Below the pieces are notes generated by a model that was not told where the DNA came from, ran no database searches, and saw nothing but the letters and a program-made list of their open reading frames with translations. From assembly GCA_029558955.1 (NCBI GenBank), contig JAKQCW010000273.1:1-46353 (forward strand): DNA of 46,353 nt, given 5' to 3'. This DNA comes from Chloroflexota bacterium (lineage in GTDB: Bacteria > Chloroflexota > Anaerolineae > JAAEKA01). Below, one piece after another: positions 24,301 through 30,764 of this stretch; the stretch's first letter is position 1, and each line of letters begins with the position of its first letter. The translations under genes and the position numbers were made by a program.

Positions 24301-25235
24301 TGGATCGCAGCGCCATCGACGGTGTAGCCGCCGGTGTAGTTGTTGCAGCCGGCCGAACCGGTCAGCGTGCCATCCTCGCCGAAGGTGGCGGTCAGCAGGG
24401 TGCCGCTGATCACGCTGGCCACAGCTTCCTGGCCGTTGTTGACGCTAACGGCCTGCCAGAGCGTGCCGGTCAGCGGGGTTTGCTCCTGCGGCTCGAAGGC
24501 CAGCACCAGCGCGCCGCTCTCGTCGGCCATCTGCAGTTGGTCGGCGACGATCTGATAGGAGGCGACCTTCTCCAGGTTGGCCAGGAATGCTTGCTCCTGG
24601 GCCATGGCGCTCTCCTCGCAGGCCATCATGGTGCTGCCGGCCGGCCCGAAGGTCAACAGAGCGCCATCCAGGGTGTAGGGCGCAAAGAACATGTTGCACC
24701 CCCCCTGGCCGCCAGCCTCGCCGTTCTGCAAGAGGATGGTGGACTCGACGCGCGGCATGCTCACCATGCCGTTGCTGTCCAGGAAGGCGAGCAACTGCCA
24801 GGTCGTGCCCTCCAGCTCCGCCGTGGGCGCCACCGGGGTCTTGCTGACCACCTCGACCAGCGTCCAGCGGAAGGAAGAGGCGTCGGCCGGCGGGTTGGGC
24901 ACGGTCTGCCGGTTGACCAGCAGCTCATACTCGAAGCCCGGCTCGAACTCGAAGCCCTGGATCGTGCTGTAGAAGAGGCTGTAGGGGTCTTCGGGCGCTT
25001 CCTTGACCAGCAGGCAGAGCATAGGAGCCACGCCCATGCAGGGGCGCCGGTTGGGGCCAACGAAGAGGGTCATGTTCTCCCCCTCGGCCGGTGTGGTGGG
25101 CGCCACCTCTGCCTGTTCCGGCGCCGGTTCGGGCGCGGGGGCGGGGGTGGGAACGACGCAGGCGCTGATGATCATGCTGGCCAACACCAGCAAGCTCACC
25201 AGCACCATTGCCTTGGATCGAAGTGTTTGGTGCAT
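21393..25235 (-). CDS. large lipoprotein with DUF4377 and multiple META/HslJ modules
   Basis: A 1280-residue exported lipoprotein. The signal peptide ends in the lipobox IISAC, followed by a Pro/Glu-rich linker. A DUF4377-like domain (TLFVGPNRRPCMG to LVEVVSKTP) comes first, then four clear META (HslJ-like) domains in two alternating types, each with G-CN-x-F or G-CNNY and MMAC/MMMC cysteine motifs. Then come an unrelated segment with a MCCPSEQ motif, a fifth META-like module (VDCNLGGGTY), a DUF3298-like region and a sixth META-like module (TADCNRGAGQY) at the C-terminus. META modules usually sit in envelope stress or heat-shock proteins of ~140 residues, so six in one chain is unusual. ATG 25235 follows GGAGAG. 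A strong terminator follows. Confidence 0.85.
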   Translation of the reverse strand: MHQTLRSKAMVLVSLLVLASMIISACVVPTPAPAPEPAPEQAEVAPTTPAEGENMTLFVGPNRRPCMGVAPMLCLLVKEAPEDPYSLFYSTIQGFEFEPGFEYELLVNRQTVPNPPADASSFRWTLVEVVSKTPVAPTAELEGTTWQLLAFLDSNGMVSMPRVESTILLQNGEAGGQGGCNMFFAPYTLDGALLTFGPAGSTMMACEESAMAQEQAFLANLEKVASYQIVADQLQMADESGALVLAFEPQEQTPLTGTLWQAVSVNNGQEAVASVISGTLLTATFGEDGTLTGSAGCNNYTGGYTVDGAAIQISPLGMTRMFCAEPEGIMEQEMAFGVALESAATFSIQGDMLELRTADGALAANFVAAGPVEAEPVEAGATLEGPIWQLSAYLDASGAETAAQVETTIRFDAGQANGNAGCNRFFVSYTVDGSQLTFGPGGSTMMACPEPAMSQEQAFLTALGTVASYEISGAQLTLFDAAGAAVLLFDVQTPTPLIGTLWQATSYNNGRGGVTSLVIGTEINATFAEDGTLSGSAGCNNYIATYTAEGEQISITPVATTMMMCPEPEGVMEQEAEYIAALATAATYSIQSSQLELRTADGALVASFTAAAPTPSAGGVDAETMEILANLAYTHTAVFTETVQLVDGEYEAAPAPGSAMANYIEMTDIAAAGELNGEPAVAVILVSGTGGSGIFYDLAVVAEVDGQWTNVATTMLGDRVVINSLTIENNQVVVDMITQGPDDPMCCPSEQVVVAYELHDGELVEVEPISTATRGAEASIVGVPWEWVESLYGDDSVITVTVPSSYVITLQPDGAVALTVDCNLGGGTYTLDGSQLTLDVAVLTRVACPEGTLSNEFIRDLNSAATYVMDGENLVINLFADAGNMVFRPGPVAAAAAGVDAAAVADALTLAVEGVAQSYEVQVAPATAYDASMPPGPVGAPEHLAITFDGESLDEASFGGRVIYLAPTEAYNALWLDAGNDAISVTLAALTTLLEEQPADPQPALPVLPPPPAVNDVAVQVAYLDVPGLDASGMRWVGRFSQDLSPVMNDQLRYIFQGLSVDGQTLISASFPVTTALLPDSMAAMTADEQAAFEADPQGFLDATASALSFLSSDDFSPSLDALDAMIQSLAISTTEVSVSEPVTPTTSAPLTVTAPTAAAEPTVSFSDLANQDWQWTAFTDPVNGVQEIATPAKYVVSFLPSGTVRVTADCNRGAGQYKVDGASINIVVQAMTRAQCQPGSLSTQFVQNLNAAGVWFVQDGDLFIDLFADSGTMRFTSAD

Positions 25236-25495
25236 CGTTAAAATTCTCTCCTTTTCCGAAATCACGAACTTAAGCAGGTTCAAAGCCTGTAAGACTGCCA
25301 GGAAACTGCGCCGCGCCGGCCGGTCCTGGCGCGGCGCTCCAGTGCGGAGCCTGAAAAGGGGCGCCGACTGACAGGGAGCTGACCGAGCCCGCCCGCGCCG
25401 CGCTTGGCTGGCAGTTGTCTGGCCACAGGCTTTACACGCGACGCGGCGGAGTCTTGTTCATTCAGACGCTGCCGCGCCTGGCGCAGTTACGATTC

Positions 25496-25990
25496 TCATG
25501 GGTGCAGGCGGCTGTCGATCGCCAGCGCCAGGTCAGCCGCGCGCTGTGAGCCGATCAGCACCACATCGCCGTTGCGCAACGTCAACTGCACCCCCTGGCT
25601 GCCGCTGACATTGTACGCCCGGTTGCCGGCAAAGCCGCGCACACCCCAGCCGCCGTACTGACGCAGGGGCTGATAGTCCACCGCCTCGCAGCGTTCGATG
25701 TCGGCAAACTGGATCAGCCGCCGAGCCAGCGGCGTAAAACGCAGCCACACACCCTCGTCATTCACCTCGACCACCAGGGCGAGGTAGACAAAAGCCAGGG
25801 GCAGACCGATGCCAAACAGCACCCAGGACAGCCAGACCAACCAGTCAGGCCCGGGGTTGTTGCCGAAGGGCTGGCCGAGCAGAATCTGCTGCACCCAGCC
25901 GTACCACTGGACAGCAGCCACGCCCAGGATCAACAGCCAGACCCAGGGCTTGCGAAAACGTTGCACCTCGCGAAAGATAGGGGTGGACAT
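25496..25990 (-). CDS. membrane protein with PH-like domain (DUF6141-like)
   Basis: A 164-residue protein with two membrane helices (about 14-36 and 47-75) followed by a soluble ~85-residue domain. The latter has strands VVEVNDEGVWLRFTPL, IQFADIERCEAVDY and VQLTLRNGDVVLIGSQRAADLALAID, typical of bacterial PH-like domains fused to paired membrane helices. Conserved GGWGVR and NVSGSQGVQL resemble DUF6141 proteins, whose function is unknown. ATG 25990 starts the family-like MSTPIFREVQRF; upstream in-frame starts would extend into heptamer repeats. The 260 bp between this stop and the META lipoprotein start hold no gene. Confidence 0.7.
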   Translation of the reverse strand: MSTPIFREVQRFRKPWVWLLILGVAAVQWYGWVQQILLGQPFGNNPGPDWLVWLSWVLFGIGLPLAFVYLALVVEVNDEGVWLRFTPLARRLIQFADIERCEAVDYQPLRQYGGWGVRGFAGNRAYNVSGSQGVQLTLRNGDVVLIGSQRAADLALAIDSRLHP

Positions 25991-26020
25991 GGGAGTAATG
26001 TGTGTCTGTGTTATGTGACT

Positions 26021-26047
26021 CGTAATGCGTAATGCGTAATGCGTAAC
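26021..26047. repeat. heptamer repeat CGTAATG
   Basis: Three perfect tandem copies of CGTAATG from 26021, then a degenerate copy. The inverted form (CATTACG) recurs inside the adjacent 74-bp repeats. Confidence 0.8.
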
Positions 26048-26079
26048 CCGGAGGAGTTTTGCGTGTTGCAGGAGCTCTT

Positions 26080-26369
26080 CCGGGTTACGCATTACGTGTC
26101 ATAGACAAACCGCTCATCCTCGCAAACCCATCACACCATTCCGGGTTCCGGGTTACGCATTACGCATTACGTGTCAGAGCAAACCGCTCATCCTCGCAAA
26201 CCCAGCACACCATTCCGGGTTCCGGGTTACGCATTACGCATTACGTGTCAGAGCAAACCGCTCATCCTCGCAAACCCAGCACACCATTCCGGGTTACGGG
26301 TTACGAGTTACGCATTACGTGTCAGAGCAAACCGCTCATCCTCGCAAACCCAGCACACCATTCCGGGCT
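26080..26369. repeat. 74-bp direct tandem repeat, four copies
   Basis: The core CAAACCGCTCATCCTCGC starts at 26106, 26180, 26254 and 26328, exactly 74 bp apart, joined by GGGTTACGCATTACG-type linkers. It fills the 381-bp gap between the PA14 gene (stop 26372) and the DUF6141-like gene (start 25990). It is not a CRISPR array, since the whole unit repeats and no unique spacers exist. Confidence 0.9.
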
Positions 26370-26371
26370 AC

Positions 26372-27154
26372 TCAGTTACGGAACCAGCCCGCCTCCGTCT
26401 TGGAGCAGTTGAAGGACGCGGGCGGCACGTTGGGATCGCAGCTCACCTGGAAGGTGGTGGTGGTGTCAGCCACGCAGGCGCCCCAGACTGTGATCTGCGG
26501 CTCCATCTGGATCGATCCCTGGTTGGGTGAATTCCACGCGCCGTCCGATTGGAAGCAGTTGGCCTGGTGGATGTTCTGCTGGATGCAGGGAGTGTAGTCG
26601 CCAAAGCGAGTCTGCACGCTGGACGCAGAGGGAGGGAAACAACTGTTGCTGGGCGGAGGCGGAACGGGCGTCGGGCCTGGGTCTGACTTGATCAACTGCC
26701 AGTTGACAGTGATGTAGGCCATCTGGGTGAACTCGCGGTAGAGCACGGAGACGTTGCTGTTGCCCTGCACAAAGGGAAGGTCCACCGTCATCGTCTTGCC
26801 CGAACGGCCCGCGCCGCGCGTGTCCAGGAAGGTCACGTTGTTGATCATCAGGACGAACTCATCGTCGGCCGTGATGGTGAAGCGGTAGGTGCCGGCGTAG
26901 AAGAAGGCGTTGGTATCGAATCGAGCGCTGAAGTTGTCCACCGGCACATTCGCGCCCGGGGAACCATAGCCCCAATTGAACCAAACCAAGGGGACCTGCT
27001 GGGTCAGCACCGGATTGCCGGCCCAGTCTGGATTGTTCCAATACCAGGCTGTCCACATATTGCCGCTTTGCGCCGAGGCAGGCGTCGGCGCCTGAGCTGC
27101 CAGCGGCAGCAGCGCCACGATCGCCAACAGCGTGATGATCAGTAATCGTTTCAT
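26372..27154 (-). CDS. secreted protein with PA14-like domain
   Basis: A 260-residue exported protein. A signal peptide (MKRLLIITLLAIVALLPL, cleavage near ASAQS) is followed by a PA14-like beta domain (about 32-155): WTAWYWNNPDWAGNPVL, VWFNWGYGSPGANVPVDNFSARF, FYAGTYRFTITADDEFVLMINN. A Pro-rich linker (PTPVPPPP) leads to a C-terminal ~90-residue cysteine-containing region that I do not recognise. PA14 domains bind carbohydrates, so surface glycan binding is plausible. ATG 27154 has GAGGAG nine nt upstream. Its last codons abut the 74-bp repeat array. Confidence 0.75.
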   Translation of the reverse strand: MKRLLIITLLAIVALLPLAAQAPTPASAQSGNMWTAWYWNNPDWAGNPVLTQQVPLVWFNWGYGSPGANVPVDNFSARFDTNAFFYAGTYRFTITADDEFVLMINNVTFLDTRGAGRSGKTMTVDLPFVQGNSNVSVLYREFTQMAYITVNWQLIKSDPGPTPVPPPPSNSCFPPSASSVQTRFGDYTPCIQQNIHQANCFQSDGAWNSPNQGSIQMEPQITVWGACVADTTTTFQVSCDPNVPPASFNCSKTEAGWFRN

Positions 27155-27190
27155 GGGAAGCGCTCCTCAACTCATTCAAGTGAGGACTTC

Positions 27191-27244
27191 GGAAGTTGCC
27201 GCCTGTCTGGTCAGCCTGGGGCTGACCAGCAAACGACGACTTCC
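27191..27244. repeat. 54-bp imperfect palindrome
   Basis: Outer arms GGAAGT / ACTTCC and a perfect inner stem CTGGTCAGCC / GGCTGACCAG around TGG. It lies 10 nt beyond the stop of the NlpE-like lipoprotein gene on the minus strand, so it may also act as an RNA 3'-end hairpin. Confidence 0.8.
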
Positions 27245-27254
27245 AAAATCCTGG

Positions 27255-29186
27255 TTATTGCACAGGTCCCAGCGACTTGGGCGCGGCGCCGGTCGCAGTC
27301 GAAACAGTCAACACGCCGACCACCGGCTGGTCCGGGCTCAGCCGGCCAACCCACACGCCATACAGTCCTGGCTTGGCATCGGCAACGGCCACCAACGGAT
27401 TGATGTTGACATCCGCTTCGGCGTCATCGCCGCAGGTCAGCAGTTGGCCATCCTCGCTCAGCACCAGCAGCGTGGTGTCGCTCTCCCCCTCGAAAAAGAC
27501 CGAGAATGGAGCGCCGTCGCCGGTCCAGTTGAAGACAAAGTCAGGCACACCGCTGACCAGGCCGCCGCAGGTCGGGTCAGGCAGGCCCAGCTCGAAGAGC
27601 GGGATGGTGCCGGAGACAGTCAGGCTGGCGCTCAGCGGCTTGTCGCCGGGCGCCAACGCCGCCGCCTCAGCCTCCAACGCTCGAATCGAAGCGGTGGCCG
27701 TCTCGACTGTCGAGACCAGCTTGGGCGCAGGCTGCACCTCGGCCAGCAACGGACGCTGGATCAGCGCGCCCAGGTTGAAGGTGCCGATGTTGACCTCCGG
27801 CCTGGTGGTCAGCACCAACACGCCAGGGATCAACTGATTCTTGGCATAGCTCCCCACCCAGATCTTGTAGGTTCCGGTCACCGGGTCGCTGATCTCGACC
27901 ACCGGGTCGAGCAGATCGTCGTTGGCGTCGTCGTTGCACAGCAGTTGGCCATCGGGCGTCAGCACCAACAGCGTCGGGTCGCTGTCGCTGACGAAGAAGG
28001 TCTCGACAAAGGGCGCCTCGCCGGTCCAGTTGATCGTGAGCACCGGCTGCCGGTTGATGAAGCCGACGCATTCGCTGCTCAGCAGGCTGACGTCGATCTC
28101 GCCCCCTCCCTGCACGCTGACAAAGGTCGGGTCCAGGGGGAAGCCAGCATCCAGGTCAATGGAAATCAGCGAAGCAGCAGCGGCGCGGGCCACATCGGCC
28201 GCCAGCCGCAGGCGCAGGCCCTCGGAGCCATAGAGCTCCTGTTGGTCGATGGACTGCACCAGTTCGCCGTCACGCTGGAAAGTCACCGCCACGGGGGCGG
28301 CATACGCTGCATCGGGCCGGCCGGTGAGGGTCACGGTGAAGGTGTCGTCGCCGTTGTCCACCCAACTGCCCTGCTCGATCAGGGGCGCTTCCTCGTTGGC
28401 GAACTCAGTGGACAGTTGGGCCGCGCCGTCGTCGAACAGACTCAGCGCGACCAGGCGCGTGCCGCCGCCGGAGGCCGCCGGCAGCAGGGCCAGATAGGTG
28501 TTGCCCAGAGAGAGCTCCTCGCCGGCCGCGCCAGACGCCGTCGCGGTCATCGCCTGAGTGACCGTGATCACGGTGGTGGTCAGACCGCCGCTGGTGGTCA
28601 GCGTCTCGGTGGCGGTGATCTCGCCGCTGGTGGTCAGCGCCTCGGTGGCGGTGATTTCGTCGCTGGTGGCCACCTCGGGCGCTTCCGCCGTCGGAACCAC
28701 CGCCGCGGCCGGCTCGGTCGCCGCGCCGGTGGTGCGTGCGAAACGAGCGACCCGGCCTTCCTCGTCCGACACCACCAACTCATCCCCTTCCAGGGCCAGG
28801 GTGAAGGTGTTCGGCTCGAAATATGGCTGACCATCCTGCGCGGTCAGCATCACACTGGCCGCGCCGCTGGCATCGCCCGACCAGGCGCCGGTTTCGACGA
28901 TGGGGGGCTGGTTGTTCTGATAGTCGCTGGTCACCTGTGCGCTGCCATCTGCGGCCAGCTCGACCGTGACCTCCCGCCCAGGGCTGTCGGCCGCGGGCAG
29001 TGAAGCGGCATAGACGCCCACGAACTGCTCAGGCAGCATCGCCTCGGCCGGGGTCGCCGGGGCTTCCACGGCCTGGGGCGCGGGCGTCGGGGGGAGAGCT
29101 TCCTCAGGCGTCGGCAGGCTGGGGGAACAAGCTGCCAACGCCAGCAGGGCAAGGATCAAGACGATCAACGGGATGGTTCTACGCAT
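27255..29186 (-). CDS. lipoprotein with NlpE-like and repeated PPC-like beta domains
   Basis: A 643-residue lipoprotein with lipobox LLALAAC. After a Pro-rich linker comes an NlpE-like barrel (VGVYAASLPAADSPGREVTVELAADGSAQV to RVARFARTT), then a Thr/Ser-rich linker made of internal repeats (TSDEITATEALT, TSGEITATETLT), then a second NlpE-like barrel (LGNTYLALLPAASGGGTRLVALSL). Two PPC-like segments end the protein, each with NWTG, LLVLxxDGQLL and DPVxG/KPGxYxxWVG. ATG 29186 is chosen because GGAG lies eight nt upstream; a GTG three codons before lacks room for one. Likely an envelope stress or surface protein; substrate unknown. Confidence 0.75.
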   Translation of the reverse strand: MRRTIPLIVLILALLALAACSPSLPTPEEALPPTPAPQAVEAPATPAEAMLPEQFVGVYAASLPAADSPGREVTVELAADGSAQVTSDYQNNQPPIVETGAWSGDASGAASVMLTAQDGQPYFEPNTFTLALEGDELVVSDEEGRVARFARTTGAATEPAAAVVPTAEAPEVATSDEITATEALTTSGEITATETLTTSGGLTTTVITVTQAMTATASGAAGEELSLGNTYLALLPAASGGGTRLVALSLFDDGAAQLSTEFANEEAPLIEQGSWVDNGDDTFTVTLTGRPDAAYAAPVAVTFQRDGELVQSIDQQELYGSEGLRLRLAADVARAAAASLISIDLDAGFPLDPTFVSVQGGGEIDVSLLSSECVGFINRQPVLTINWTGEAPFVETFFVSDSDPTLLVLTPDGQLLCNDDANDDLLDPVVEISDPVTGTYKIWVGSYAKNQLIPGVLVLTTRPEVNIGTFNLGALIQRPLLAEVQPAPKLVSTVETATASIRALEAEAAALAPGDKPLSASLTVSGTIPLFELGLPDPTCGGLVSGVPDFVFNWTGDGAPFSVFFEGESDTTLLVLSEDGQLLTCGDDAEADVNINPLVAVADAKPGLYGVWVGRLSPDQPVVGVLTVSTATGAAPKSLGPVQ

Positions 29187-29320
29187 GGTTGTCACTCCTC
29201 AATTCAATCGGTATCGGCGCGGGCTGACAGACATCCTGTGCTGGCCTGTCACGCCTCCAACAGACGTTAGGTTCAACACCTTTGATCCTGTGTACGTCGA
29301 TAAAAATCTCTCGACCGTCT

Positions 29321-29518
29321 GGAGTCGGGCTTCAGCCGGATTCCGTGCTGCACCCGGCTGAAGCCTCGACTCCTGTGGGGCTGGATTCCGTGCTGCACCC
29401 GGCTGAAGCCTCGACTCCTGTGGGGCTGGACTCCGTGTTGCACCCGGCTGAAGCCTCGACTCCTGTGGGGCTGGACTCCGTGCTGCACCCGGCTGAAGCC
29501 TCGACTCCTGTGGGGCTG
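29321..29518. repeat. palindromic repeat family A expanded as a 45-bp tandem array
   Basis: One forward arm (GGAGTCGGGCTTCAGCCGGA, 29321) is followed by four 45-bp units starting at 29339, 29384, 29429 and 29474. Each contains the inverted arm CCGGCTGAAGCCTCGACTCC. This occupies most of the 359-bp gap 29187-29545; no gene is supported there. Confidence 0.9.
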
Positions 29519-29545
29519 CTACGCATCACCTTGCGCGCCGGTGGT

Positions 29546-30625
29546 CTAGGCCAGGGTGTTGACGTTGTTCAGGTCGGCGAAAGCCTGCTTGACGCGGGCG
29601 ATGAACGCCTGCTGGCCGCTGCGCAGCCAAACACGCGGGTCGTAGTAGCTCTTGTTGGGCTTGCTCGGTCCCTCCGGATTGCCCAGTTGGGCCTGGAGAT
29701 AATCGCTCTTGGCCTGGTAGAAGAGGCGCACGCCGTCCCAAAAAGCCCACTGGGTGTCAGTGTCGATGTTGAACTTGATCGCGCCGTAGGAGATGGCCTC
29801 GTGGATATCCTCCAGCGCCGAGCCGGAGCCGCCATGGAAGACGAAATCGACGGGCTTAGGCCCGAGACCGAACTTGTCCTGCACATAGATCTGCGAATCG
29901 CGCAGGATCTTGGGGCGCAGCTTGACGTTGCCGGGGGAGTAGACGCCATGCACATTGCCAAAGGAGGCCGCCACCGTGAAGCGCGGGCTGACCTTCATCA
30001 GCTCCTCATAGGCATAGGCCACATCCTCAGGCTGGGTGTAGAGCCGTTCGCTGGCCACATGGCTGTGGTCGATGCCATCTTCCTCGCCGCCGGTGATGCC
30101 CAGCTCGAACTCCAAGGTCATGCCCAGCTTGCTCATGCGCTCCAGATAGCGTTTGCAGGTGTCGATGTTCTGCCCAATCGGCTCGGTGGAAAGGTCGATC
30201 ATGTGCGAGCTGTAGAGCGGCACGCCATGCACGCGATAGAAGGCCTCGCCGGCGTCCAGCAGTCCATCCAGCCAGGGCAGCGCCTTGCGCGGGCAGTGGT
30301 CGGTGTGCAGGATGACGCGCGCGTCGTAGAGCGGGGCCATGTGATGCACATGCTCGGCCAGCGAGATGGCGCCGGCGATGGACGCCTTCATGCCATCGTT
30401 GCTCAGCCCTTTGCCGGCGTAGAACGCCGAGCCGCCGGTGGAGGCCTGGATGATCACCGGCGAGTTGACGTCACGTGCGGCCTCCATGACCCCGTTGATC
30501 GTCTCGGTGTTGATGATGTTGATGGCAGGCAGGGCAAACTGTCCCTGCTTGGCTACGGCAAACAATGCCTGCACCGCGTCGCCGGTCAACACGCCGGCGG
30601 GAAACTGCTGTTTAAGATCGGACAT
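29546..30625 (-). CDS. fbaA: class II fructose-bisphosphate aldolase
   Basis: A 359-residue zinc aldolase of class IIA (FbaA, yeast/E. coli type). Motifs are LPAINIINTETINGVMEAA, the zinc-histidine block ILHTDHC, LEFELGITGGEEDGID, GNVHGVYSPGNVKL, the phosphate-binding FHGGSGS, and a C-terminal NKSYYDPRVW. Full length for the subclass. It cleaves fructose 1,6-bisphosphate in glycolysis. ATG 30625 follows AAGGAG nine nt upstream. The next gene on the same strand upstream is the fused phosphofructokinase, so consecutive glycolytic steps are encoded together, though with a 139-bp gap. Confidence 0.95.
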   Translation of the reverse strand: MSDLKQQFPAGVLTGDAVQALFAVAKQGQFALPAINIINTETINGVMEAARDVNSPVIIQASTGGSAFYAGKGLSNDGMKASIAGAISLAEHVHHMAPLYDARVILHTDHCPRKALPWLDGLLDAGEAFYRVHGVPLYSSHMIDLSTEPIGQNIDTCKRYLERMSKLGMTLEFELGITGGEEDGIDHSHVASERLYTQPEDVAYAYEELMKVSPRFTVAASFGNVHGVYSPGNVKLRPKILRDSQIYVQDKFGLGPKPVDFVFHGGSGSALEDIHEAISYGAIKFNIDTDTQWAFWDGVRLFYQAKSDYLQAQLGNPEGPSKPNKSYYDPRVWLRSGQQAFIARVKQAFADLNNVNTLA

Positions 30626-30764
30626 GGGTAGAGCTCCTTTGCTGTTCTATAGAAACTGGCCGACATTGCGTCGGGGACGCTGACCAACCTTGTGCTGCAT
30701 CCCGACGCGAAGGGGTGTAGGGTGCGACAACTGGAGGGGCCAAAGCCTCGAAAGCCTCAGCGCC

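Noticed and set aside
26080..26369. CRISPR array
   Set aside because: The whole 74-bp unit repeats, so there are no unique spacers, and no cas genes are nearby.
29332..29529. Small repetitive protein (SPTGVEASAGC repeats) on the minus strand
   Set aside because: It is a translation of the 45-bp DNA repeat; the element is non-coding elsewhere, and no Shine-Dalgarno is seen.
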